DNA of 64,000 nt from Craspedostauros australis (taxonomy: Eukaryota; Bacillariophyta; Bacillariophyceae; Mastogloiales; Achnanthaceae): positions 62,001-126,000 of the forward strand of contig JAMXDE010000066.1 in the NCBI GenBank assembly GCA_026770025.1, given 5' to 3'. The notes beneath the pieces are model-generated. The model was not told the origin of the DNA. It ran no database searches and worked only from the letters and a program-made list of their open reading frames with translations. How positions within the stretch are numbered: the first letter of the stretch is position 1; each line of letters begins with the position of its first letter. Position numbers and translations under genes: made by a program. Below, piece after piece: positions 1 through 11,233 of the stretch.

Positions 1-1122
1 AGCCGTACTTGAGATCGGTTAACGTCCAAAAGGGACGCAGAGATAACTGCTAACCAGACTAGCGTCTGCCCTTGACTGGGGAAGAAACGTGATCGGTAGG
101 AATACCGCGGATGCAACCCGTAAAGCTAGCATTGTGCTGATAGCAATATTACCAAGTGAGTCTAACGACACCGGAAGGCAGGTATACGCTGGACGAAAAC
201 GCGAGTGGTGGAACCAGGTGAATCAAAGCAGTTGCTGGCACCTGGGGGGCACCGCGCTCATTAGCGTGCAAAATCCTGTTAGTATCAGGTACATCGGGCA
301 AGCTGCTGCCAGATCTAAAAGACGTATAGCAAGCTGGTTCGTGGCACTCAAAGGAGGCACGGATTGGATCGAAGGTCCAACTGGGTGAAACCAAAGGTGC
401 ACCACATCCTGGTGGAGCACAGCTGAACAAGCGCAAGAACACGGCGTTCGGGGAGACGAAATCCGAACGGGCAGGGCCATCCAACGCGCAATCCATCCGC
501 GACGTTTCATCGTTTCAAGACCAACAAAACAAACAATCGCTTCATCAACAACAGCCATTTGCGCTCAGTCCACCTTCTGATTGGCTGTGAATTCCTTCGG
601 TTCGCACAATCACTGGCGCGTCACATCGGTTCACAACTCCTTCGCTATCTCAGTCATTCATCCGACTTCGGGTCGCGCGCCAACACATCGCCCAAACGGG
701 AAATTCACACGGTCCTGGTTGACATTTTCCATCGGTCATCCTTCGCCTCGGATTAAGTACGGTCATCTTCGCGTTCATCAATCGGGAAATTCACACGGTC
801 CCGTCTGGCCTTCCATCCGTCAGTCAGTCACAATTCGAGACATCGCGCACGGATTAACCGCAGTCCACTCGTGACATCATACCACAGCTGACGCCTTCGC
901 CATCACTGGCGCTTTGCATCCGGCACCACTTCCATTCCCGACGAATTCCGACAAGCGCAGAAATCCACCGTCACATCCCAGCGAACGCTTCGACATCACA
1001 GCGGACGACACAGTCATTTCCAAGTGCGACCACTTTCCTGGGAGCTGCGGGAAAATACTCGTCCGATAAAATAGCAACAAATCCGGACCAACAACCACCT
1101 CCTCGCAACACTCAGCTACACG
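1..1122 (+). other. Presumed untranslated leader of the Copia retrotransposon
   Basis: No credible protein is seen here. The stretch lies directly upstream of the gag-pol start and does not match the 3' LTR at 5295-6007, so the 5' LTR must lie outside the window and this is most simply the element's leader. A 19-bp direct repeat (CGGGAAATTCACACGGTCC) occurs at 697-715 and again at 783-801. The 85-bp spacing of the two copies suggests an internal duplication. The primer-binding site cannot be identified because the LTR/leader boundary is not included. It could also contain older flanking sequence. Confidence 0.5.
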
Positions 1123-4100
1123 ATGTCCAGCCCAATCCCAATCAACGACACCATCCTGGCGCACGTCCTCAGCGTTCTCGGATATGACGACTCATCCAAT
1201 GAATGGCTTATCTTGCACAACGAAGAGATCCAAACCATCATGGATTTCGCTTCGCTCCATCGCGAAGACATGCTCGATATGGACGTCACCATCCAGGTGC
1301 CTGATCCAGGATCCGACTACGTAGCCCAACTGTCTAAGGTAGCAATCCGGAAATTCATAAATGCCATTGGCTGGTTCAGTGTTCAACCTAATCCCACCGT
1401 AGAGACATGGCGGGAACTCAACCAAGCTTCGTACATGGAGTATGTCGCCCGGACGTTCACACCATCGCCCGCATCCTCAACCGCCATGCCCGATGGAACC
1501 ACCAGCGCATTCCCCTTCGAACCAACGAAGACCGAACCAACGGAGAAGACCGGACGCGACCTCGCCGCAGATTTCAACCGTAGCATCAAGCGTAACATTA
1601 GCGACTATCCCAAGTTGTCTGATGACAAGTACTTCGCTACGTTCCATCGTCGTCTGCGTGCCACCGCTGCTGCTCATGGCATCTCCAATGTTCTCGATAC
1701 TGACTACGTCCCGTCCGATGAACAAGCCGAGCTCTTCAAAGTGCAGTCCACCTTCCTGTTCAACGTGTTTGTATCCAATCTGCAGACCACGAAGAGTAGG
1801 AAGTGTGTCACTCCATACGAATCGATCTGTGATGGACAAGCCGTCTACTGCAGGCTGGTCCGCGAGTACACCACCGGTGCCACCGCCGTCAACACCATCC
1901 GACGCATCCGAGACGAGATCATCAAGTTCAAGCTGGATAAACAGTGGCGCAAGACTCGTGAACAGTTTCTGGACCTGTGGCAACACAAGGTTCACGAACT
2001 TGAGGCTTTGCGTGATGATCCAATCGACGACGCAACGAAGAAGGAGTGGTTGACCAACGCCATCGAGGCAGACAAGGCTCTGTACCAGTCTATCTTCCAG
2101 ACTGACTACCTGCAGACCGCCATCCTGGCCTACTCACCCGGCAAGTCCGCAACCACCATGGAGTTCGACACCCTCGTGGAGCTCGTTCGGTCGTACGCCG
2201 TCCAACTCGATGGCCACGACGCCAACAAGCCAAAGACGCCACGGCAAGTCAACAACACCGACCAGCGCAAGCAACGCGGGAAGGATAAGGACGACGGACC
2301 CAATCTCTGGAAGCCCAACAAGGACTACAGCAAGGAGACACGGGAACGGCTGCCGCGAGAGGAGTTCCAGAAGCTGTCGAATAAACAACGCAGCGACTTC
2401 CTCCAAGCCCGGCGAGCCAAGTCTGGACGTGGTAAGAAGGACAAGCCTAGGCGTTCCGCCAACAACACCAACCGCAGTGGATCCACATCCAACCAGAACG
2501 ACCAACAGGACACCCAGGCCAGCGACAACGGTAGTAACAATAATGAGTCTAGTTCTACCGCCGGGACAGCAATCAACCGTATGCTTTCCAATGCCATGTC
2601 TAGCGCGTCCGGGAGCCCGCCGGCTACCCTCGTCGTTGACGGTCGCACCTACACCCTGTCTCACACGAACGTATCGTACAAGTTCAACAACGCGAACGTG
2701 ACTGTGCAAGGCGCATTGGTGGATGGAGGTGCTAATGGCGGCCTCGTTGGCGATGACATGCTGGTGATGGAGTCCACGTCCAACCGAGCCGATGTTTCTG
2801 GAATTGGTGACGCAGAGATCAAGGATCTGGCGCTGGTCACGGCCACCGCTGTCATCCAGACCATCTCAGGACCGGTGATCGGTTGGTTCCATCAGTACGC
2901 CAACTACGGGAAAGGGCGCACCATCCATTCTGCCAACCAACTCGCGGCATTTGGATTGGATGTCAATGAGCGACCAAAGAACCTCCCTGGCGGCCGGCAA
3001 ACCATCGTCACACCAGACGGATTCATCATCCCGCTCACCGTGCGTCAAGGCCTCGCATACATGGATATGCACAAGCCAACTCAGGCGGAGCTAGACGATC
3101 TGCCACACGTGTTCTTCACCTCCGACCAAGAATGGGACCCATCTGTCCTGGACGGGGAGGCTGATCTGGACAACATTCCCGCAACCGGACGCGGCAAAGA
3201 CGACGACATCGACATCACCATCTCCAAGTGCGTTCAGTACGTTCAATCCGCTGCAACGATCGGGGATGGGGAGAAGGCCATCAAGGCCGAGCCACGCAAC
3301 ATCGTGGGTAAGGCGCCCAACTTCCATGCGCTACGGCCGTACTTCGGGTGGATTCCAGCAGACCGCGTGCGTGACACTCTTGCATGTACTACCCAATGGT
3401 ATCGCATGTCTGAGCGTTATCCCATGCGTAAACACTATAAGTCTAGATTCCCCGCAGCCAATGTCAGCCGACTTCACGATGTTGTTTCCATGGACACGTT
3501 GTTCTCAGACACGCCTGCTCATCATGACGGAGTCCCCGGACACGGTGGATGTACCATGGTACAGGTGTTTGTCGGATCCAACACGCGCCTCACAGCGGCG
3601 TACCCTCTGGCAAGCGAGTCCCATGTTCCCCATGTTGTCCAGGACTTCATTCGGGAGCATGGTGCCATGGACGTGTTGATGTCCGACAACGCCACAGCGC
3701 AGATCGGAGGCAAGATGAAGGACATCCTCCGGCAGTACTGCATCGCAGACCACCAGTCCGAACCACACCACCAACACCAGAATCCTGTCGAGCGACGCAT
3801 CCAGGATATCAAGCGCACCACCAACGGCATCATGGACCGAACTGGCACCCCTGCCAGGTTCTGGCTCATCTGCACCTTGTATTCAGGATTGCACTGCTTG
3901 CTGCAGAACTCAACAACCTCAAGCCCATGGTGGGTGATATTGGTAATGCCTATCTAGAAGCCTACACAAAAGAAAAGATCTGTTTCATAGCTGGTCCTGA
4001 GTTCCAAGAGTTTGCTGGTCACATGATGATCATTGTGAAAGCGCTCTACGGACTACGCACGTCTGGTGCTCGATTCCACGAGTCTCTGGCCGACACACTC

Positions 4101-5270
4101 CGCGACATGAAGTTCTTTCAGTGCAAGGCTGACCCGGATGTGTGGATGAGGGATGCTGGTAGATGCTGGGAATACATCTGTGTGTACGTAGATGATCTGA
4201 TGGCCGTCATGGAAGACCCACAGTCATTCTTCGACACGCTTATCAACAAGTACAAGTACAAGTTGAAAGGTGTAGGACCAATCAAGTATCACCTTGGCGC
4301 AGACTTCGACCGTGACAAAGACGGAACCCTGACTATGAGCCCGCAATCTTACATCAAACGGATGCTGGCGAATTACGAACAGGCGCATGGGGAGCTTCCA
4401 CGGACCTACACCAGTCCCATGGAACACAACGACGCCCCCGAGCTAGACACATCACGTGAACTAAACCCTGTAGAGACCAGACAGTTTCAATCACTCATCG
4501 GTGCCCTTCAATGGTGCATCACATTGGGACGGTTTGATATTGCTGCAGCTGTGATGACTTTGTCTAGATTCAGAGCCCAACCCAGGATTGGTCACATGGA
4601 CCGCGCTAAACGTGTGTATGGATACCTCCGAAAGCGTTCTGACGCCGCCATCAGGTTCAGAACGGGGATTCCAGATCACGAGCGCTTCTTCAAGGTTCCT
4701 GATCATGAATGGATGTACTCTGTATATGGTGATGCCGAAGAGGAGACCGCGGACGACGATCCAACACCCAAGGGCAAGGCAGTTCGTATGACGACGTTTG
4801 TAGATGCCAACCTCATGCACTGCAAAGTGACAGGCAAATCTGCAACTGGTGTTCTCCATCTGCTCAACCAGACACCCATCGAATGGTTCAGCAAGCGCCA
4901 GACCACCGTCGAGACTGCAACCTACGGATCGGAATTCGTCGCGGCAAGACAGGCAACAGAGCAAGTGATTGCGATGCGCCTCACTCTTCGTGCCATGGGG
5001 ATTCCACTGGACGGACCTGCCTGGATGTTCGGAGACAACCAGAGCGTGATCACATCCTCCACCATCCCAAACAGTGTGTTGTCCAAACGACACAACGCAT
5101 TGGCGTACCACCGCGTGCGTGCCGCAGTAGCTGCGAAGATCCTGCATTTCTGCAAGATAGACGGAACGGAAAACGTAGCCGACGTCATGACCAAGTTCCT
5201 TCCATGGGCGAAGTACTGGCCGTTAGTGAGGCCGCTTCTGTTCTGGAAAGGAGAGACTCTGGGTGGATGA
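1123..5270 (+). pseudogene. Copia-type retrotransposon gag-pol, broken between integrase and reverse transcriptase
   Basis: The first frame (ATG 1123 to 3957) encodes a Gag region, a basic Gln/Asn-rich stretch around residues 370-480, an aspartic protease active site (LVDGG, Asp534) and an integrase core with Asp791, Asp855 and Glu890 in D,D35E spacing. At about 3880-3888 the sequence passes straight into reverse-transcriptase coding in another frame (ALLAAELN onward), followed by the YVDD catalytic motif near 4186-4200 and an RNase H domain with VETATYGSEF and the MFGDNQS motif, ending at 5270. The integrase C-terminal end, the linker and the N-terminal part of reverse transcriptase are missing and the two halves are out of frame, so an internal deletion has inactivated the copy. 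Order protease-integrase-RT-RNase H defines Ty1/Copia. The conserved blocks resemble diatom CoDi elements as known from the literature. Confidence 0.93.
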
Positions 5271-5294
5271 ACAAGACTCCCGACTATAGGGGAG

Positions 5295-6007
5295 TATCAA
5301 CATCTAGATCGAAATTAGGTACCCATCTCCCATGACTGAAACGTGATTCACTATTTTTTGATTCGACTCGATTTGAGAGTATAGTCGAGTGAGTCTTGAT
5401 ACACGATTGATATTCGGTCACTACGGTCATCGAACATGACGTAGGCACTGACATCATCGTATGACGTCAGAGGATCGGTCATTGTGATCCTCGGAATCGA
5501 GATTATGTTTTAGTCATGGTACACTGACCTGTCTAGCCATGCCGAGTGCATCATCGAGCACGTGGCAACAATACTTAGGATCCAGAACAACATCGTCAGA
5601 GGTGATGCATGCACCTTGTCGACGTAGACGGATCAATCCATATGTGATCAAACAGAGATCAAGATTAGGCAAGACCAGGAGAGATGAAGAAAGACCCAAA
5701 GGCGAGAATAACACGGAGTATCGTGTAGATCAACATGCCATCTTGGGCAATGTCTTAGAAAAGACTGCGAGAGAAACCACGAGGTAATCGAGCAGCACGT
5801 TAGCAACCGTGCATTAGGCACCATCATTAGAAATAGGAGATCATCATCTCATAATCCAAACTCAATCATCAATTGACACACTAACTTAGCAACAACCAAA
5901 TACACCAAACATCTCCAACTTCACCAATTGGATTGATCACCCAGGCGGCGTTGTAAGTGCAGTGTTTGGTGCTCCCCTCTTGTCCTGTGTGTAATTGCTG
6001 ATTATCA
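5295..6007 (+). repeat. 3' LTR of the Copia element
   Basis: This 713-bp LTR follows a purine-rich tract (ATAGGGGAG, 5286-5294) placed just after the pol stop. Its limits come from alignment with the solo LTR at 34483-35187 on the other strand: similarity begins at TATCAACATC and ends at GCTGATTATCA. A palindromic TGACGTCA (5462-5469), the core recognised by CREB/bZIP factors, lies in the U3-like part. From about 5681 onward the two LTR copies are nearly identical, whereas the first half is clearly more diverged. The sequence after 6007 (CTGAC) would be the target duplication, but the matching 5' copy is outside the window. Confidence 0.88.
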
Positions 6008-6806
6008 CTGACATCGCATCCCTCATCGAGCACATAGCAGACGCCACCAACCACAGCGACAATGACACCAACAGTTCATACGAAGATTGGGTTATTGATA
6101 CCCCAATCGATCTTGACAGTGACAACAATGATGACATCCTTGGTGTCCACAACGAAAGCAATGTTGACACCAACAACGTCGATACTGGAGTCTACCCTGT
6201 TGGCAATGCTCATGTGGCCAACAATGCACCAGCAGCCATGCTGATTGCTGCCATTGTTGCTGCCGCCAACATCATCATCCCCAATGATGCTCGCACTAAC
6301 ACAACTACAACCAGCACATCTGCAACCAGCACATCCGGAACTGTTGAACAACCAGCTCTGACAGAACCAGAACGAGTGGCTTCTATGGGCCTGCAATGGA
6401 AGATGCTGGATCCCAACATGGCAGAGTTTGTGTTGCTGTGGGAAAGGCCTTGCTTGATGCAAAGGTGCACTACAAGCAGCTCACAAATGGACAAGACAAG
6501 TCATCGAAATTGGAGGCCAACCTACGAGCCTCTGTTGCGCAATGGTCAGAGGATGACTGCTCAGCAGAAAGTCTGCACCTGTCTGCGCTCGCGCAATGGA
6601 AACAAGTGTCCAGCCAAGACGTTGCAAAGCAAGCTCAGCCTCACCCTGAACACCCATGGGAAGGCAAATTGCAAGCACTGCATGGTGCCGCCAAACCGTT
6701 TTCAACGGCTGTGCATGAAGCAGCTTTCAAAGGACATGGACATCCTCTACAAGACTGCAATGATGGCTGCTTCGACCAATGCAAACCATTCCATCCCATC
6801 TCCTAG
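6008..6806 (+). pseudogene. Frameshifted remnant of an unrecognised protein
   Basis: One frame is open from the LTR edge to about 6440 and encodes an Asp/Asn-rich acidic stretch followed by an Ala/Thr-rich stretch. Near 6430-6440 the protein-like character moves to another frame (6396-6806), which reads as a helical, charged segment (GKALLDAKVHYKQLTNGQ and onward). No family is recognised. Coding-like composition in two successive frames suggests a gene broken by an indel. It could belong to the same decayed mobile element as the nuclease remnant at 7.6-8.3 kb, which lies on the same strand. Confidence 0.4.
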
Positions 6807-7646
6807 CCAGACAACAAACAACTGCAGGACCCGCACGGCATCGCCCGTGAGAAGGGAGTCAGTGTTGCCCAGGCTGCTGCAACCCAGCAGTCAAGTGATG
6901 CTGCAGCCAGTATCAACCGCGACTCTGGCAGGTATACAATTGCACCTAGTACATGCAGTTGTTGTGCCTCCCCTTCATTCACATCGTCCGCATTGATGTT
7001 TGCCACATCAGCTCCTCCTCCATCCACATCTACAACGCACAGCACGAGGTCATCTGCTTCTAGACGGACGAGGCCAGCTCGACTCACACCAGCATCAAGG
7101 CGCACAAAGTCCGTCCACTGCCATCAAGGACAATCTTTGTCTGCTCGGCAGACTTGAACATCCACAACCTCAGTCACCAGCACTTTCGCTCTCCCTTCAT
7201 CTCCAGCTCAATCCTCCATATCTTCAACTTTGGCATGTAACTCACACCCCACTGAAGAAGCCGCAGCTGCGGCATCTGCGCCCAAGACTTCAGGCTCACC
7301 TGCCTCACAATCCACATCGTCCACATTCAACACACCGACCCCTTGCACATCAGGCATGCCAGCTTCTGACACTGCAGCATCGAGCACATCTGCCTCTGGT
7401 CCACCCACTACTGCCACATCCGTGTCGAATGCAGGTGCTTCCAGTAGAGCAGAGGCTGCAGACACATCAGCATTCACTGATGCATGCCTACCAGATGATA
7501 GCACAGCTGCACGCAAAAATAGAGGTAGCTCAGAGCACAGCAATCCTTCATCCCCATTCAACCATGCAGACTAAGCCACAGCAGCAACAAGGAACAGTAA
7601 CTCCAGTCTCCAGACTGATACACAAGGAGAACACAACAAAAATGAT
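6807..7646 (+). other. Low-complexity Pro/Ser/Thr/His-coding stretch without a recognised gene
   Basis: Several frames are open here, for example a Ser/Thr/Ala-rich frame at 7230-7574, but all are compositionally biased and none shows a domain. It lies between two decayed coding remnants on the same strand and may be the degenerate linker of one original gene. Confidence 0.35.
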
Positions 7647-8280
7647 GTGCTCAGCAAACGAAGTGATGGCACCGCATCACACCAGTTGCTGGAACTGCAG
7701 CAACAGCTTGCAAAGACGGCTTTGCAGGCATGGTTCATGAAGGCCTGGCATGGTAAATCCTATGCCTACACATGTCTGGGACACGCAGACGAAGAACTAC
7801 TGATGAGAGCAGCCATGGACTGCGAACATGTGAGTGGAATCAACACGACCATCAAGGCCGCATTTCATGCTGGCCTCGTCCGGAAACAGAGCAAAACCTA
7901 CGTACGTGCCCCCATCAATTTCCTGAGCATTGTGGGGGATCCAACCAATGATGCACACAATGAGGTATTCATTGTAGAGATGAAGACGAGAACAACTCAG
8001 AACACAAAACTGAAAGGGGAGTTGCATCGGAAATGTGGAACATGTGCACAATTTCCCAACTAGCACCCATCTATATCTGAATGCACAAGATGAAACGTAT
8101 CGCTCACTCTTCTGGGCAGACAAAGAAATGATTCAGGTGCTTCACCATGCATATGTGTTTGGTGTGAGCAGAGCTCTGATTGTGATTGGTATGTGCGTCT
8201 TGTGGCAAATGCAACACAGGTTCTCCATGTCCGAATGGCTTCACTTTGTTCCGTACCAACCTCATCTGTCTTCTCACACA
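7647..8280 (+). pseudogene. Decayed PD-(D/E)XK (YqaJ/lambda-exonuclease-like) nuclease
   Basis: In the frame at 7647-8063 a conserved-looking block contains GHADEELL (core-helix Glu at 7791), then GDPTND followed by FIVEMKTRT, in which Asp...Glu-x-Lys (Glu codon 7977, Lys codon 7983) fits the PD-(D/E)XK catalytic pattern. A frameshift then moves the reading to another frame (8035 onward), where KEMIQVLHHAYVFG supplies the Gln-x-x-x-His helix typical of YqaJ-type exonucleases. YqaJ-family nucleases process DNA ends in phages and are found in some eukaryotic mobile elements. The frame change and the stop at 8063 make this a pseudogene. The assignment rests on motif reading only; weak similarity to another restriction-like fold is the main alternative. 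Confidence 0.55.
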
Positions 8281-9880
8281 ACTGTGGATCCCTTTTCCAC
8301 AACCACTGACTCACATGAATGCTCGATTGGGCGACAGGAGACAAAAAGGGAAACATCCTGTGCATTGTAGGAACGAGGTTTCCCCTTGGCCTCTTGCATC
8401 ATTCTGAGAACGTTCCTGAAGATGCATCCTGTTTGCTCTTGGCGTTTGCCTTCCCCGAAATTCCAGAGGCAGATCAGCAATCATCCAAGACGCTCCATAC
8501 AGAGCTTCTCAAGCTGAACCCAAAGACGAACAAGTTCTGCAGGGCAAGCAAGAACCTGCGGAACATCACAGGGGATGGTGTATTCCATCACAAGAAGACT
8601 TGACAAACCCACCACAACATTCTTGCTTTCCCAGTACCTCCAGTGAAGACGTTCCTCCCCTGAACTGTGATGTATGGAACTGCCTGAATGGTGGGTCTGA
8701 CATAACAACAAAGCTCATCCAGCAGCACAAAGCGTCCCCACTCATTGCAACAATCCATTGCATAGCAGTTGGTTGACAGCTACAACCCATGTTTGTGGCA
8801 CCGCACTGATTGATTCACTACGCAACAGAGGCACACTCCGATCATGAAATTGAAGCAGGCTACACTGGCACCATCGAACATTATCCCAGCAGAGTAAATC
8901 ATGAGTGAAGCCTGAACAAGCTGATGGGATGAATCATTGCTCGGTTGCGCAAGTTGCTCGCAGTCATGGCTGCAGACGAAAGAAAGGGCAAGAAACAAAA
9001 GGGAGTCACGGAGATGGTGGCCCACAACAATGATATCATTCCAGCAGGCGGGTCAGCCGTCGAAGATGGCGAGATGCAGCCACAGGGATGCCCCGAGGAC
9101 CGTCAAAATAAAAAGGAATGCTTGTCAGCCTATCCACGATGGATCCCGAGGAGGAGATCAAAATGACCAAACGGTTGCAGCAGGGTGAGCATGCAGCAAG
9201 GTACTGTCCAGACGTGAGGGGAACCTGTGTTGCCTGTTCAGTGTGTAGACACTGGATCTGTCCAGGATGCAACTTGTATGCTTGCTGATACATCGAAGCT
9301 GACAAACAGGAGTGGCTCACAACATGTGGCATTGCCCTAACCATGGCGTTAAGAAACATCGCAAAAGGAGCGGACGCAATCATTGTTCACAACTAATGTC
9401 ATCGAATTGTGCACAAGGAGCCTGTCGAATGGGTAGAGAAGGTGAAGGTCCAGCATCAATGAGAGAAGCCACCACAATGAACGCCTTTATCAGCGCAAAC
9501 ACAGATGAGACAACCACCACAGCTACAAATGCAGAAACAGAGATAGCAAGAGAGATGAGCAACGAAAGCAATGACAACGCCGACGGTGAAGCCACCACTG
9601 CCAAGGCACATCAAACAAACACAGCCACAATAATTAGCTCAAGGGTGCCTGTCCTGAATCTGGAAGCAGCAATACAAGCGGCGCACAAGGCAGCCGCCGA
9701 AGCCAGGATCCAGAGCAGAGATACAGAGGTCATAACTCACAGTCTGCATGGAAGGAAGCGGAAACGATGATATGCAATACGAATTATGTACACCAACGTA
9801 TTCCACGCACAAGAGGCTCGCAAGGATGACTGTAGCATAACAGTAGCACAACAGTATCATAACAGTAGAGAAAGACAATA
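8281..9880 (+). other. Decayed sequence with a Cys-rich (zinc-finger-like) remnant near 9195-9290
   Basis: No intact gene is seen. In the frame starting near 9150, the segment after EEEIKMTKRLQQGEH reads as a cluster of Cys residues (C-x6-C-x2-C-x2-C-x6-C-x2-C, 9204-9287) ending in a stop, with a further protein-like stretch beyond it. Such clusters occur in transposase C-terminal zinc-binding domains, including piggyBac-type ones, but the match is too short to name the family. A Thr/Ala-rich frame at 9312-9770 has no domain. Confidence 0.35.
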
Positions 9881-10094
9881 TAATGCAGAGTAGAGTCAGC
9901 GTTGATTGCTGTTATTGTGGGGATGGAGAGAGCATTTGTGTAAGGAAGGAACGGAGGAGGTGCGTCTCAATGCAAAATCGCTGTGTGCGCAAGTTTACAC
10001 GCAACAACACGAAGAATCCAAAAAATGTGACAGGGTGGGGTGGTCGAAGTGGTCTTTTCTCAGATGAGCGAAATTCGACTACTTTTTTTGTGGT

Positions 10095-10213
10095 CGTAAG
10101 TGGACTCCTCAGTCCACTTACGGTAACTGGACTGAGGAGTCCACTTACGAAACAACAAAAATGGTAAGTGGACTGAGGAATCCACTTAGCCGTAAGTGGA
10201 CTCCTCAGTCCCG
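10095..10213. repeat. Cluster of four quasi-palindromic units (GTAAGTGGACT / AGTCC)
   Basis: Four copies of a 22-28-bp unit lie within about 120 bp. The first (10095-10122) is a perfect hairpin with 12-bp arms CGTAAGTGGACT / AGTCCACTTACG around a CCTC loop. The second (about 10123-10149) and third (about 10163-10189) have a GAGG loop, which is the reverse complement of CCTC, and the fourth (10191-10212) is cut short on its right arm. Orientation of the loop therefore alternates. The units could be binding sites for a dimeric protein, foldback-element ends, or cruciform-forming DNA. Confidence 0.85.
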
Positions 10214-10227
10214 AAAAATTCCTTACG

Positions 10228-10540
10228 GATATCAAGGCAATTGCATAGGTAAACAATCACATGATCAGCAGCAGCGCCCACGCTGGATGCGCCGTCGACA
10301 GCTGAGATTCAATACCTGCTAGACGAGTGCATTCATGAGATCGGACGCAGCAACTTCTTCAGGACCTGTAGTATCAGCTGTTCGGAGATACTCCTTCTAT
10401 TACAGCCACCACTGCACGCACCATTACCGCCAACGCCGGCTCATGCTGAAGCTCAAAGCGATGCATCGCAGCCACAGCTGCAAACGATGAGATGGAGGCA
10501 CCGTGTCATCGGATCCACAAGTCGGAGAAATCATCTGCTA
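10228..10540. repeat. Dispersed repeat, copy 1
   Basis: From GATATCAAGGCAATTGCATA this segment is closely similar, in the same orientation, to 16963-17355. Relative to copy 2 it lacks about 90 bp after position 10258. The joint left edge is sharp: upstream of GATATCAAGG copy 1 has the palindrome cluster while copy 2 has a different, protein-like sequence. Fragmentary open frames in several phases suggest that both copies derive from a gene or mobile element. Confidence 0.8.
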
Positions 10541-11233
10541 CAGCATCAGCAACTTGTCCCATGGCTCGCCATCCTTGCCGGCTGCATCTGGAGCCCATGT
10601 GGCAGCTGGCGTGCGCTTGCGCCTTGCGTGATGCCATCCAACAACGGCGGAAGCAACACCAACAAGCCAACAGTCGCGATGCATTCATCTTGCGCCGTCC
10701 AGTTGCAGTGGAGTACGACGATCCATGCATGACGCCAGCGGATACCACCATCCTTTTCCACACAACTCCTCCCACATCATTGAAACCAACGAACGCGGAA
10801 AGCACTTGATTGGCGACGACGATCTCGGCGACAACAGCGGTGGCCAGACTATCGTCGTCATGCCACACTGCCCAATGATGCTGTATGGTACACCAACGTG
10901 CTGTTCACCAACCAGGATCATCTGCAGCTCAGCGGCATGATCATCAGCAATGTATTGGCCAAAGAGCATGCCTTGCTGTCCAGCCAGCCAGGCTGTGCTG
11001 CGAATGATACGGTCGTGCGTAGAACAACACGCTGCGCGAGTCGCCAAAGGCGAAATCCAAGACGTGCCGGGCGCACCATTGGATGTATCACTGATAGCTA
11101 TCTTACGAAATATGGTGAAGTAGTTACTGCTCTGATTACAGCCTATTCATTTCCTCTTCTTCATGACGCGCTCACGTCTCTGTCTACTGTTGTTGTGATT
11201 CACTCCTCTTCTCCAGCGGCAGCGCCAGCGGCC
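10541..11233. other. No intact gene; decayed coding-like fragments
   Basis: Short open frames on both strands (for example 10725-10940 plus, 10685-11047 minus) carry no recognisable domain. The stretch continues from the dispersed repeat and ends at the 3' end of the ankyrin-BTB gene. Confidence 0.4.

Noticed and set aside
5539..5787. 82-codon frame inside the Copia LTR
   Set aside because: It is also open in the solo LTR, but nucleotide rather than codon conservation explains it.
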